Of a stretch of 64,000 nucleotides of DNA, positions 10,708-23,399 are shown one piece after another (the first letter of the stretch is position 1; each line of letters begins with the position of its first letter). Under the pieces are notes generated by a model. It worked only from the letters and a program-made list of their open reading frames with translations, did not search any database and had not been told where the DNA came from. Origin of the DNA: Warburgia ugandensis (taxonomy: Eukaryota > Streptophyta > Magnoliopsida > Canellales > Canellaceae); contig CP141128.1 of the NCBI GenBank assembly GCA_035236585.1, positions 32,594,684 to 32,658,683 of the forward strand, read 5' to 3'. A program made the position numbers and the translations under genes.

Positions 10708-13377
10708 TGGAAAATATTTAATTTTATATAAAAACCACCCAATTAGTTACCCATGTGTTACAACTTATAGGAATAAATTAGGGTTCTTAAACCAAAATTC
10801 GTATTGCATGCATTTTTGACCTAATAAACCAAAAGTTTGTTATTTTGTAGGTTTAAAAGCTAGTCCAAAGTAACTATGTGAATTAGGATTTAATTAGGAT
10901 TTTGCACTTTTAGTAGGAAGTAAGATGGTGATCCAACAAATGAGATTGATTAGGATGAAATTGAAGATCAAGATCAAAAGATCGAGTCAAAGCCTCAAAA
11001 TCATCACTTCAACATAAACCAAAGGCCAAGATCATTTTGTAGACTAGTAATATATGTGATTTAATGAGGCAAAGATTGCTAAAGTGGGCCCCTGAAGTAA
11101 GCCATGCATTCCCACCACCTTTGCATGGAAGCCACTTAAGCTACCTTAGCCATGTAAGCCATGAAAGATGGTAGCAAGCTAATGAATTAAGCTATACCAT
11201 ACAAGCCACTCAAGCTAAGGGATGAGCCAAGAAAGCTTCCTACACTAGCCATAAAGTTTAGCCAATGGAACCTTCAAAGTGAGCCATCTAAGCCAACATG
11301 CTATGCTAAATAGAAGGCTAGGATTGGAGGAGATTCAAGAGAGTTATCCATGAGATATTTCAAAGATAATTAAGGGAAAGTATATTAAAATAAGATGGCA
11401 TGTGGATCAATGGGATAAGAGAAATCAATTTTTAGTGTTTTTCTCACTTTTTCCTTAATTTCCACCTCACCCTTAAGATGCACTATGAATTTCCAAGACT
11501 CTATCTCATTCCACCTCTTAGGAAACATCCCGACCAACTAAATTTCTCACCTAACACCCTCCACCTCTTTCCTAACCAATCCCCACTCACTTTCTTAAAA
11601 CAATAAACATTCAATGACTTTGAGAAGGGGGAAGACACACCTCCCTAAAAAGGTGGTGTCTCCCACCTACTCCACTCGTTATGGCTGCCAACCACTTTCC
11701 CTACTTTCCTATTCAATCTCTACCCTTTTCCTCCATCATAGCCATTTTAATATGACACTGTTTAATCCCCACCATACCTTAGTACTAGGGTACACTAGGA
11801 AAAATAGAACAAGTTTTATAAAACCAGCCCAAAACTTAAGCAAAACACTTTTTTTTTTCACGTAAGAAAAGATGTCTCCTCCATAGGAAGGAGACGCACA
11901 CTTCCTTCAAGCCTACTTTTCTCCTTGTCTTGTTGTTCTAAGGAGTCTTTGGGATGCTTCCACTTCCTTCCATGATTTATGCTTCTTCCTCAAGTATTCA
12001 ATCTAGGATTTTTGGAGTTTTGATTCATCTTTGAAGGTTGGTTAGCCTCCTTACTCTCTTTGTTGGAATTTACTTCTTTTCATGTTAGTTTTCCTTATTT
12101 ATCCTTTAGCTTTCCTTGATTTTAAAGTAAGATTCAAGGCTTGATTTTCCTTAGAGTGACAGCCAAGAGTAGTCATCTTGAATCTAGTTTTGTTCTTTAT
12201 CTTTCATTGCATCTTTATTCTTTTTCAACCCTCTTGATTTTCCAGCTTTGGCTGCTTGAGTTCCATTGGATTGTTGCCTTAGTTTTGCATAGGATTTTTC
12301 CTTGATTTCAACCATACTTGGTCATGGATGAATGCTGGAACAATTGAAGAAGAATTTGTCTTATAATTAAGGATTGATTGAGATCAAGTGAACATCATTG
12401 TAATAGCATTTAAGTTTTAGATTTGGACTACATGTATGGAGTGTTATGTTGATCACTTTTTGGATGTGATTCAATGAGATTAGTTGGAATTTTCAATCAT
12501 GTTTAGGTCCAGTAGTTATTTAACTTCATTCTTGAATGTTTGAACGCATTAGAACTAATAAATTTCATGTTTTACATGATCTATTCATTGAAAGTTACAA
12601 TTAACTTGCTGCTAGAATTTGTTTGCATGAATGGTGTATGTTAATTTCCAGCACTATACAATCATGTTCACTTGATTTTTCAAGAGCCCAATTAGACTGT
12701 TAGATAACTTAGTTAATGTTAGAAATAGATTGCATGCTTAGGTTTCCAAAGTAGTTGATTAAACTCACTCTTATCCAATGAATCATGCATGCCATTCCAT
12801 GGTTACTTGTATATTAAATGGCTAGTTTTCCTTTCATTATGGTTAGTAAATTGCTTTCATTTATTTCTATAGTTTGGTTGTTGTTAGAGTCCATTATTTT
12901 GAATCTTAGTTGATTGGAAAGCAATTAAATTTGTCATACTTCTTAAAATAGTTGATTTGGTTGCTTACTTTTCTTAGTTTTCCATGACTAGGAAGTAGTT
13001 TATTAAAGCATATTTCCCTTAAATTAGTTATTAATTTCATGTTCAGGAAAGTTAATAAATTGCATTTTAGGAAGGGTTTGTAGTTAGGAAAACATAAAAT
13101 TAGAAGTTTTTAATTTGGGAAAGTTTTAATTTTAAAAAGTGCATGTTCTAGGAAAGTTTTCCATGTAGGATGTTTCTTGATTTTTCTTAGTTTCCAATTT
13201 CATGTATTGATTTCCATTCTTGGTTTAAGTAAAAAATCACTTGAATTTTGGCTAGATTAGATAGTTTAAAGTAGGGTCCACTAGCATCACATTAGTTCAA
13301 ACCCTCATGGGATCGACCTCACTAGTGTACTATATTGCAAATGACTCATGTGCTTACAAGTTTTAATTAAAACAACA
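10708..13377 (+). mobile_element. Gypsy LTR (family A, about 2.67 kb) shared by elements A and B
   Basis: The start TGGAAAATATTTAATTTT aligns with the LTR starts of copy C at 44845 and 61906 (minus), TGTTAAGTATTTAATTTT and TGATAAGTGTTAATTTTG. Shared blocks follow, such as ACCCATGTGTTACAACTTAT, AGTGGGCCCCTGAAGTAAGC and the paired GGAGACG words near 11880. The end lies about 10 bp before a primer-binding site; the exact last base is uncertain. It is the 3' LTR for the integrase on its left and the 5' LTR for the gag-pol on its right. Small open frames inside it, such as 11614-11865, are not supported as genes. Confidence 0.78.
11817..11824 (+). promoter_or_regulatory. TATA box of gypsy LTR
   Basis: TATAAAAC, 1109 bp from the LTR start. 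The copy-C LTR has TATAAATA at nearly the same distance (about 1099 bp after removing its nested insertion). Both are followed by a CCAAACTTAAGC-like word. Confidence 0.55.
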
Positions 13378-13386
13378 ATAGCTTTT

Positions 13387-13404
13387 TGGTACTGTTGTTC
13401 AAGA
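13387..13404 (+). other. Primer-binding site, tRNA-Asp type (decayed), element B
   Basis: TGGTACTGTTGTTCAAGA resembles the Athila-type PBS TGGCGCCGTTGCCGGGGA. Most differences are C-to-T or G-to-A changes, as expected from loss of methylated CpG. Its position just after the LTR end supports the call. Confidence 0.6.
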
Positions 13405-14601
13405 GTCACAACAAATTGTGTAATGTTCCATACTTTAGATTATTTTCCTCTAATCTAGGTTTATGGCACATTAGATTAGGGGTTTTGCATACTTTTTGTG
13501 TTTGTTGCTATTTTCCTCTTATTGATCATTTTTCTTTGATTTTTTATTCGAGTGAAATTGGCAAAGGAGTGGTGGCAATCCTGTGGGCCCCGACTTCATC
13601 ATCTTAGATTAGGTTTTATTGCTTTCCTATATTAGGATTTGAATGAAACTTGTAGGGAGGCCCATTATAAATTGTAATTTCCTTATTATTTAATTTTAAA
13701 TGGGTTGTAATAATATAGCACAAGTGTGGGATATGTATCGTGGCCCACACTTGATCATCATCGGACCCCTCACTATATCACTCAATCAATTTTTTAGGAT
13801 AATTTGCATTTAGTATAATTTTCATTTTGATGTTAGCATAATTCATATAGATTAGGGCCATTCATTGATAATTATTACATCCTTACTTAGGATTGTTGCA
13901 TTTGAGTACCTAACTAACCTTGGTTGGATAGTATATTGTATTGCATTACATATTTATAGCTTTATGGTGAAATGGAATTAATGTTAATAAGGGTCCCACA
14001 GGAACCCTTATAATGTAAGGACTGTATTTCGTCAACAGCTCCTTGGCCACCTAGGGATCCAATGAATATCCTTGTATGCCACAATCCCAACTCTTGAATT
14101 TAAATTTAAAATTAAGTATGAGGAGACATAAGGTATGGAGCTCATAAGAACCTTTTAGAAGGACACGATCTATTATCCCTCTAATGGCTTCTGAGCACTG
14201 TGGTTATAGTGGATGTTTAAAATCCTAGTGATTTTCCTACCCCTTCTATTGACATTAGTTGAGGTCTAAATGCCTCCTAACATGAGGATTGCATTAACCT
14301 CTTTGAGCAGAACCTAACTAGTAAGCAATAGTCAAATCTAGACAAAAGGAGGAGCTATTCAAATTTAGGTCTAAGAAGTTACCAATTATGTACTAAGGAA
14401 TGATAATCAAAACAATGCTCGATTAATGCTGACTAGGATTTAATTGCGCAGCACATAGAGTTAGAGTCAACATTTAGATTAGGGCATGTAGTGTATGATA
14501 GTTTATGCAACAACGTTGATCTTAAACCTAGAGCTAACACCTTTCAACCTAGAGATTCATTGCAACTTAAGACAGGGGAAAAGAAACCAAGTTCCTATCC
14601 C
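13405..14601 (+). other. 5' leader of gypsy element B
   Basis: About 1.2 kb between PBS and gag start. It matches the leader of copy C (56715 down to 55503) along its length, for example CTAGGTTTATGGCACATTAG. It includes the 230-bp module at 14133-14360 that is also found in X-family LTRs. No long open frame; 13386-13607 is a chance frame. Confidence 0.65.
14133..14360 (+). repeat. Shared noncoding module M, copy 1 (in gypsy leader)
   Basis: Carries GAGGTCTAAATGCCTCC (14261-14277), in which GAGG and CCTC can pair as a small stem. It is flanked by conserved words such as CTCATAAGAACCTT and GCATTAACCTC. The same arrangement appears at 35941-36160 (+), 49666-49880 (-) and 55747-55970 (-). Confidence 0.65.
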
Positions 14602-15600
14602 ATGGCTGAATCACCAGTAGAAGTCTAGTGCTAGGCAATTAGAAACTTCTGTGCACCACTACAACTCAGCACCCCATCTTGCATAGCTTTACCTTCTACA
14701 AACATAGACCACTTTGAGTTAAAGTTGAAAGCCATGCAATTGCTCTCCAATTTTTATGGTTGAGAATGAGAAGACCCCTACTCACATATCAAGGAGTTCC
14801 TTGATATTTGAGCCACATTTAGGTTCAAAATTGTTTAGGACAATTCTATTAGGCTTAGGTAATTGCTGTTCTCTCTCAATGACAAAGCTCAATCATAGCT
14901 TAATTCCTTGGATTAGGTTCCATCAACACATGGGACCAATTGTTTAGAATGTTTTTAAACAACTTCCTCCCTATTAACAAAATAAATGCCCTTTGTCTTG
15001 AAATTATTAATTTTCAACAAAGGGATAATGAAAAATACTACCAATGTTGTGAACAATGGAATGAACTACTATAGAAGTTCCCACATCATGGATTTGAAAA
15101 ATGGCAGCAAGTTCAATACTTTTACAAGGCATTAACACCTCAAAATAGACAAATGATGGATGCAACAAGTGGAGAGACCCTCATGCTAAAGGATGAGAGT
15201 GAGGCTTGGGATTTCTTCCTGACTATAGCAGATAATTTAAATAGACAAAAGAGAAATAACCAACCTACCAAGAAGTCTTTATGAGATAGGAGTTCATACT
15301 GATCTATCCCATAAACTTGACTCTGTACTAGCAAGAATGGACAAGTACGATGGTACAGTAGACAAGCTTGAAACTATGTTTCAATCCTTTATGGCTACCT
15401 CATCCCTTAAACCTCCACGAGAGGTTTGTCCTATATGTTCTATCCTAGCCCATAAAACCACATCTTGTCCATCAAATAGAGTGCTGAACAACTATCTTGT
15501 TGACCACGCTAATGCATTGAATGCATATCGCCAACCTAACAACAACTCGTATTATAAGACCCACAACCATGGATGGGCTAGGCATCCCAACTTTTCTTAA
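14602..15600 (+). pseudogene. Gypsy Athila/Tat-type gag, element B (broken)
   Basis: Starts at ATG 14602 (MAESPVEV); the aligned start in copy C is MAEPPIEV at 55502. The capsid-like region reads EDPYSHIKEFLDI near 14770, LFPFSLKDKA-type words in other frames near 14860, and later FQYFYKA-type words near 15110. The C-terminal part, open from 15337 to 15600, holds a zinc knuckle CPICSILAHKTTSC, spacing CX2CX4HX4C with all ligands present. It ends in the family word NALNAYRQPNN...HGWARHPNFS. Several stops and frameshifts break the middle. Gag would form the particle that packages the element's RNA. Confidence 0.85.
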
Positions 15601-16030
15601 TTGAAGAATAACTATAAAGGGAAACCATCTATGAACCCCCTACCCAAAACTTTCCTCATAAACCTATAGTTCCTTAGTGGCCAACTAGCTTCCAACAACT
15701 TCAGCAAAAAAAGAAACCATCTTTAGAGGAAAACATCTAGACCATTCCTGAAAAACTTTTAAAAGATAATTATGACAATAAAAAGGCCTTACACTATTAG
15801 CAAAATGATAGTAGGCATTTAGTCCACGTGATCTCTCAATCCATACTAAGTTAGATATGTAGGTAAGTCAATTGTCAATTGAACTACATAATAGAGGAAA
15901 GGGTCAGTTCCCCAGTCAACTCATCCCTAACGTAAAGGGCCAATTTGAGATAGGGTCAAGTTCTCTAAACCTTAATCTTAATAAGCATGCTAAGTTTATA
16001 ACAACCCTTAGGAGTGGACATTAGGTTGAT
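15601..16030 (+). pseudogene. Gag C-terminal linker, element B
   Basis: Reads with a few stops as the Athila/Tat gag-protease linker. QLSIELHNRGKGQFPSQLIP lies near 15870-15930 and TTLRSG near 16000. No separate function. Confidence 0.7.
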
Positions 16031-16038
16031 AACAAAGT

Positions 16039-16800
16039 ATGACAGGTAAAGGAAACTGCAAACGAGAAAGAGGCAACCAAAATACAGAGAAAAGAGAAGA
16101 GAGAAAAAATCTTGTAGAACCTATAGTGGAGGAACCCTGTGTGTATAAAGCCTCTTTTCCTCAATTACTGAACAAGGCTAGAAAGGGAACAAGCATCAAC
16201 AAGTTAATGGAGGTATTTAAATATGTCCAAATCAATATTCCATTGTCCAGTGCAATTAAAGACATCCCTGGTAATGCCAAGTTCCTAAAAGAGCTTTGCA
16301 TAAGAAAAAGAAAGGTAAATGTACAAAAGAAAGCTTTCCTCACTGAGTAGGTAAGCTCTTTGAATCAACACAAGACCCCACCAAAGTTTAGAGACCCAAG
16401 GTGCCCTACTATTTCCTGCATTATTGGAGAACATGTCATAGATAGGGCATTACTTAGCCTAGAGGGGAGTGTTAACTTATTGCCATACTCTGTCTATGAG
16501 AAACTAAGACTCGATGAGTTAAAACGATCTGCTACCACATTGCAATTAGTGGATAGATCTATCAAGACACCTGTGGTTTGGTAGAAGATGTTTTGATATA
16601 GGTGACAAGTTGTATTACCTAGTTGATTTCATTGTACTGGACACCCAACCTATATCTGATCCTGACAGTTAAATTTCGGTCATCCTTGGACATCCATTCT
16701 TGGTGACATCCAACACCATTATTAACTGTAAGAATGGTCTAATGAAATTGTCATTTAGCAACATGAAAGTTAAGCTAAATTCTTTAATGCTAATCAACAA
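16039..16800 (+). pseudogene. Gypsy gag-pro linker and aspartic protease, element B (catalytic Asp lost)
   Basis: The open stretch 16039-16350 reads SFPQLLNKARKGTSINKLME, then VQINIPLSSAIKDIP and KFLKELC. After a stop, 16360-16584 holds the retropepsin region: RCPTISCIIG, ALLSLEGSVNLLPYSVYEKL and TTLQLVDRSIK. The family's active-site word is D-L-G-A-S; here the Asp is replaced by Ser (SLEGS), so this copy could not cleave. Past the stop at 16582 the frame shifts and continues with DFIVLDTQP and VILGHPFLVTSNTIINC to about 16800. Confidence 0.85.
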
Positions 16801-18160
16801 CATTCAGACCTTGATGATTCATGCAATATCAATTTGATCAAAGAGTCTAATTAATGACATTCATCCACCATTGTCCATCTATGACCCACTTAAGGCTTGT
16901 CTCATGCACTTTAATGGAGAATTTGATCTAGACAAGTCTATTGAGGAGATAAACAACCTTCTAAAGGCTGCTCCAATCATGTATACCTCCAAGTGGGCTC
17001 CTTATTAGGAACCACTCCCACCTTCTAAATCTATCACCATACCCTTGATAGAGCAACCACCATATCTGGACCTAAAACCCTTTCCTAACAACTTGAAATA
17101 TTCACACCTAAGACCAGATGAGACCTTACTTGTGATAATAGCATCAAATTTAGATAATGAACAGGAGGGTAAGCTTTTAGATGTCCTTAAGGAAAATAAA
17201 ACTGCTTTAAGGTGGATGAAAGTAGACATAAAAGGGAATAGTCTAGCCATCTACATGCATAGGATACACCTTGAAGAAAATGCAAAACCATCAAAAGAAA
17301 CTCAAAGACGACTTAATCCCCACATGAAAGACATAGTTAGAGATGAAGTCCTAAAGATTCTAGATGTTGGCATTATATATCTTATCTTTGGTAGTATGTT
17401 GGTCAACCCCATTTAGGTCGTACCTAACAAATTCAGGGTCACGGTAGTCAAAAATGAGGATAATGAGTTGGTACCCACCTGCATAACCACTAGTAGAGAG
17501 TTCACATTGACTATCGAAAGTTGAATTCGATCATGAGGAAAGATCACTTTCCTCTATTCTATAGTGACCAAATGCTAAGATGTCGACTATACATAGCTAT
17601 TACTACTTTTTGGGTGGATATCCTAGTTATAACTAGATTCCTATAGCGTTAGGGGATCAAAAGAAGACCATCTTCACCTGCCCCTTAGAAAACTTTGCTT
17701 ACGAACATATGCCTTTTGGGCTTTGTAACACTCCTGCTACATTTCAAAGGTGTATGTTCAACATTTTCTCTAATATGGTAGAAAGGTTTCTTAAGGCGTT
17801 TATGGATGACTTCTTAGTGTTTGCGTCATTTAAAGTTAGTTCTAGCAAGGTGTCAGAAGAAAATTCTTCTTTTAAATTGGGAAAAGTGCCATTTTATAGT
17901 ACAAAGTGGGATAGTTTTAAGCAATATAATATCACCAAATGGGATTGAAGTCGATAAGGTAAAATTGGATTTAATAACCAACCTTCATCCACCAACGATG
18001 GTGAAAGAAATCCACTCCTTTTTAGGATATGATGGCTTTCACAAATGCTTCATCAAGGACTTTAGCAAAATTGCAAAGCACCTTTGTAATTTACTTACAA
18101 AGGAGGCCATTTTTTACTTTGACGAGGACTGTAAAACAAAGCATTTGAGTGACTCAAGGC
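16801..18160 (+). pseudogene. Gypsy reverse transcriptase with N-terminal linker, element B (truncated)
   Basis: The linker is open at 17045-17416 (LKPFPNNLKYSHL, PDETLLVIIASNL, MHRIHLEENAKPSKETQRRL). The RT core follows with stops: VVPNKFRVTVVKNEDNELVP near 17420, then PFGLCNTPATFQRCM and FMDDFLVF near 17710-17820, the catalytic YxDD-type motif with both Asp intact. The thumb reads SPNGIEVDKVKLDLI and VKEIHSFLGYDGFHKCFIKD to about 18075. The match stops at 18159, where the satellite-like array begins, so RNase H and integrase are missing. Compared with C, the homology ends just after the word GAGTGACTCAAG. Confidence 0.9.
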
Positions 18161-18527
18161 TCTCAATCAATTAACAAAATTTTGGTTTATTATACATTAC
18201 TAGTCCACGAGATGGTCTTGGCCTTGAAGTAATGATTTTGAGGCTTTAACTCTATCTTTTGATCTTAATCTTCAATTTTATCCCTATCGATCTCCGCCAT
18301 AGGATCTCCATCTTATTTCCTAAAAAAATATTCTAATTAAATCTTTAAAAAAAACATGATTCATCACATACTTACCATGGATTACCTTTTGAACCTTCAA
18401 AATAACCGTCTTTAGCTTTATTGGGTCAAAAATGCATGTGTTATGGTCTAAAAACTCTAATTTACCCCTATAAGTTGTAGCACATGTTGATCTGATTTGG
18501 GAGATTAGATAGCCTATTTTGGACCAT

Positions 18528-21013
18528 TGTCACGACCCGGGTTTTTATATGATGCAATTTTGATAAAAAGGGGAGATCTCTTGTTTTATAAGTATGAGAT
18601 GCATGAAAATCTTTTACCTTTGGAAAACAATCTTTTATAAAAACCCTGAGTGTCAAAACACATTCTCACTTTATTTAGCCATGGCAAAGTTTTTGAATCA
18701 ATATTATTCCCAAGAAAGTGTTAGTCACAGCCCCAGCTATTAGAGAGTTACTACAATCAAGTAACATTAAAAGATAAGATAGGGGTTTACTTACTTGTAC
18801 TTAGTCTGTGTCTCCTAGTACAAACGTTCCTTGCCCTTAAGTATTCACTTTGTATTTGAAAAATGTTGAGGATTGGGTGAGTATATAATATACTCAGTAG
18901 GAGCCTATCACTACTAGTTTTATAATGCATGGGATGTTTTAAAATCATATGCACATTCAAAACATGTGCATGTCTAAATACTCAAGTTCAATATCGGTAT
19001 AAGAATCCGTTATCAAACTGAAATACTAATGACTTAAAGGATCGCATAATCCAAAATTGAAAGTATCATATACATATATATGATAACATCATGATATGCA
19101 ATAGATGCTTCATGGAGTCCAACTCATGGATCTCTAGTATGGTATGGTCGACCAACCTTATATCATGCTATATGCAATGCACATAAATCATCAAACCATA
19201 GGGTCCACTATGCCCACGACCTCCTCGCCGTGTGGTCCCCAGGTACCTGAGGACACTCGGTCATAGCCTCCACGGGGCCTATGACACGTCGACCCAGTGC
19301 CATGACACCAGTGGTAGCCCCCTGTACCACATGCAGTCGACGTAGGGACTTGCCTCTTTTTGGGCGTGGTACCCACGGGCTTACTTGCCCAAATCACATA
19401 AGATTAAATGAGCCAAAACCTCTTGTTAAAACTTGTCTTCTTTGGGTCCCTCACAACTGCCTGGCCTCGGCACTCCAGCGTCTTTTGGCAACCCTCAAGG
19501 ACATGCAATCTTTGCAAGTACTTAAATCATGCAATGTATGCACTTGTTTGCAACACATATATGTGCATAATGTATATGCAATCATTTCAAAACATGGCTA
19601 TGTACAAAGCATTTATCATGCATGCTGAATTAAGTCATGCAAATCAAGTCATATATTTAAAACATATGTTCTCAAAACAATAATAGTTCTCTTAAAAGAA
19701 TCTAATAGTGATAGAGCACCTACCTGGCTAGGTCGTGCTAACCCTTTTGTCCTCGGACGCTCCTGATCATGGTTTGGGGAATCAAGGTTAGTTTGGCCTA
19801 TCTTTTATGGGTTTTAGAGTAATTGGTCTTATTACTTAGGCATTAGGGGTCCATCCCTATGCCTATGGGTGTCCTAAGGTCCTAATTGGGCCTTGGTATC
19901 CTTAGTTTTCCAACGTTCTAGTGGCCACGCACCACCATCCTATTCTAAGGGTCATGCTTACATTTGATTGGGCCTTGATCAGGGATTTTATAGTTTGGAT
20001 GTGTCCCTGTCGTCGACACGGACACAACGCCTTTTGCGGTGCCTCAATCGGAGCTCTAGATCTCAAGTTATAAGCATTTTAGTGTCGTACGTACATAGGA
20101 GTCTTAAAATAAAAAGACGGAATGCTAGGGCGCTGCGCGTCTGCGACGTGCGCCTCAGTGGGCGTGTCTGCAGACGCGTTGAATTTTTTTTGCCTTTTCT
20201 CTCTTTTGCGGGCGCGTCCCTGGATGCTCCCGTTTGGTTTTTCAAACGGAGGTCGACGTGGGATGTTCCTATTGGATCGTCCCGCTCGTTAAGGACTCGG
20301 GTCGTCCTCAGGTCACCTTGGTTCGACCCTGTCGAACCAGTGCGGCCCTGGGGACATCCCAGGGTCCTTGGTGGCTCCCTAGAGGCCTATTCTCCATGGA
20401 TTTTCATGCAAAAACCTAGGGAAACTGAGCCTAGAACTATGGGTGAGATGGGTTTGGGGAGTTTTTGGGCGTACCTGCTTCGTTGCTGGTTTTCTCTCCA
20501 CGTTTTCTCCTCTAGGTTACTGCTCCACGATGGGTTTTCTCCAACATTTTGGGCTGCCATTAGAGGCACCCAAGAGCTCTATTTATAGAGCTAAGAGAGG
20601 GTTCTAGAGGGGGATCTCACCGCCTTTGAATGGCGGTGGAGAAACCTCCAGAATGGCGGTGATTTCTCCTCCAATCACCGTCATTCTAGAACCCTCTAGA
20701 GGTTGAAGATGAAGGGGTGCCCGTATCAAAACAAGCCCCTGTGTTTTTCAGGTTAAATCGTTTTTGTAAAATTTACAGTTTTGCCCCTGAACTTCAAAGG
20801 GCCATATCTTGCTCATTTTAACTCCGTTTTAGGTGATTTTGGTCTCATTCGATTACTTTTTCCGAGACCCATCTAATGGCACCATTTTTAGGACCAAATT
20901 TCTGGGTTCATTCAAGGTGAATAGTAAAATGACCAAAATGCCCTTTTCTTTAAAAACTAAGCTTTTCATTGCTAAACTTGGAATTTTAATATTACAAAAT
21001 TGGAGTCATTACA
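18528..21013 (-). mobile_element. Solo LTR Y2 (2486 bp), family Y
   Basis: Begins TGTCACGACCCGGG and ends GGAGTCATTACA, with an exact duplication ACCAT and the empty site visible in neighbouring array units. Internal blocks match Y1 and Y3. The TATA box at 20580-20587 sits within the near-palindrome AGAGCTCTATTTATAGAGCT, 426 bp from the right end, so the element reads on minus. There is no internal region. Open frames such as 19281-19628 and 19968-20588 lie in GC-rich LTR sequence; the short protein-like similarity to the other copies follows from DNA conservation. Confidence 0.9.
20580..20587 (-). promoter_or_regulatory. TATA box of LTR Y2
   Basis: The minus strand reads TATAAATA inside a near-palindrome. 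Its position relative to the LTR start equals that in Y3. Confidence 0.6.
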
Positions 21014-22170
21014 ACCATCCAATCAATCCACTTCAATTTACATCTCAAAAATCAATAAAAATTGTTGATATTTCTACCGTAGGGGTTTTGGGCCCTTCTA
21101 GATCGATTGGACGACTCAAATTTTCCATCTCAGCCTTCCATCATCCATAATTGAAGGGTACTGGTCCTTACTTTATTTTTTATAAATTTTAACCTAAAAA
21201 TAATTTTAAAAAAATAAAAATAAAATAAAATGGCATGAAATAAGTATAAGAAGTGTTCCCACCTATCTAATTGGAGAAAGAATGAAGATTTGAAGCCCAA
21301 TTTGAAATAAATCTCCTTTGATGATAAGATGACCTTATTGTTGCTTTTTTTGTGATTTCGCAGTGATTGCACCATTGGATCTTGAAATTGATTTATGTGT
21401 TTTGTAGATTATATAGTCTAGGATTGTATGGGCGATGGGATTTGTGATATTCAATTTGGAATAGAGTGCGTAATGGAATTTAGGTCTCTTGCTCCAATTA
21501 GAGAGAAGAGAGAGAAAGTGCAAGAAGGGAGACTTTTGGGAGTTTTGGATTTTTGAGAAGGAATCTAGATTTGAATTTTCAAAGTGAGCAAGATGATTTT
21601 TTTGAAATTTTAAAAAACATTTTTGGAGGATTTTTGGAGGTGTATTTAGAGATGTTTTTCAATTTTTCATAATTACTTCTAATAATCATGTTTTAATTCT
21701 TTTAAATATTAAATTAACATTAGATCCTCCACTACCACCTCCTTCTTCACTAGCTGTTGGTAGTGGTTTGACCACTCATTTTATGTTTTTTGGCTGTTGG
21801 ATTTGTTAGTGGGCCCCTAGTGGGTCCCACGAGGTATGAAAGGACCATTTTGCCCTTTTGTGGAGAAAAATCCATTTTATCTCCTGAACTCGAAATTGAG
21901 CATACTTAGTGGCGTTGGATTGGTATTTCTAGGTACATTCTAAATATTGATATCTTACGTCCCGATTATGCACAAAATTACCATTTTACCCTTTTATTCA
22001 TAGAAATGAAGAAAATTAGGGATTTTTTATTTTAACTCAGAATAGAACATACTTAGTATCATTTCGATGGGTTTCTCGAGTACATTCATAATTTATTAGT
22101 TTAAGATTATGTTTTAATATGTACAAAAAGAGAATTTTCAATAACCTAATATTCTGCCAAAAATTTCTAA

Positions 22171-23399
22171 TAGCCTATTTTGGACCATCCAATCAATCCT
22201 CTTCAATTTATGACTCAAAAATCAATAAAAATTCATAAAATTTCTACCTTATGGGTTTTTGACCCTTCTAGATCGATTGGATAGCACAATTTTTCCATCT
22301 AAGCCCTCCATCATCCATAATTGAAGGGTACTGGTCCCTACTTTATTTTTTATAAATTTTAACCTAAAACTAATTTTTAAAAAACAAAAATTAAATAAAA
22401 TGACATGAAATAAGTATAGGAAGTGTTCCCACCTATCCAATTGGAGAAAGAATGTAGAATTGAAGCCCAATTTGAAATAAATATCCTTTGATTATAAGAT
22501 AGCCCTATAGATGATTTTTTTGTGATTTCTCGTTGATTGCACCATTGGAACCTGAAATTGATTTATGTGTTTAGTAGATTAGGTAGTCTAGCATTGTATG
22601 GGTAGTGGGATTTGTGATATTCAATTTGGAATAGAGTGCCTAATCGCATTTGGGTCTCTTGCTCCAATTAGAGAGAAGAGAGAGAAAGTGCAAGAAGGTG
22701 ATTTTTGGGAGTTTTGGATTTTTAAGAAGGAATCTAGATTTGAATTTTCAAAGTGAGCAAGATGATTTTGTGGAAATTTTAAAAAACATTTTTGGAGGAT
22801 TTTTGGAGGTGCATTTACAGATGTTTTTGAAATTTTCATAATTATTTCTAATAATCATGTTTCAATTCTTTTAAATATTAAATTAACATTGGATCCTCCA
22901 CTACCACCTCCTTCTTCACTAGCTATTGGTAGTGGTTTGACCACTAATTACATGTTTTTTGGCTGTTGGATTTGTTTGTGGGCCCCTAGTGGGTCCCACG
23001 AGGTATGAAAGGACCATTTTGCCCTTATGTGGAGAAAAATCCATTTTATCTCCTGAACTCGATGTTGAGCGTACTTAGTGGCATTGGATTGGTATTTCTG
23101 AGTACATTCTAAATATTGATATCTTACGTTTCGTTTATGGGTAAAATTACCATTTTACCCTTTTATTGATGAAAATAAAGAAAATTACGTATTTTTCTTT
23201 TTAACTCAGAATTGAACATACTTAGTGCCATTTTGATTGGTTTTTCGATTACATTCATACTTTATAAGTTTTAAATTATGTTTTAATCTCTATGAAAAGA
23301 GAACTTCCAATCACCTAATATTCCAGGCCAAAATTTCTAAAATTTCAAACTAAATTGATTTTCTCAATCAATTAACAAAATTAGGGTTTACTATATATT
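22171..23399 (-). repeat. Array unit 2 (X part only)
   Basis: X-derived sequence only. The LTR-head part that should precede it is deleted at the junction with unit 1. Confidence 0.8.

Larger units (their letters stand above)
18523..21018 (-). repeat. 5-bp target-site duplication ACCAT around solo LTR Y2
   Basis: Positions 18523-18527 and 21014-21018 are both ACCAT. Other units read TTTTGGACCATCCAATC without interruption, giving the empty site directly. Confidence 0.95.
18199..22170 (-). repeat. Array unit 1, with nested Y solo LTR
   Basis: Holds the LTR-head part (18199 to about 18487) and an X part interrupted by the solo LTR at 18528-21013. The X part ends early at 22170 (ATTTCTAA joined to TAGCCTATTT), so it lacks the X start and the following LTR-head part. 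Confidence 0.8.

Noticed and set aside
19968-20588. 206-codon open frame in a GC-rich stretch
   Set aside because: It lies wholly inside solo LTR Y2 and runs against the element's direction. The corresponding region of Y3 does not show the same continuous frame.
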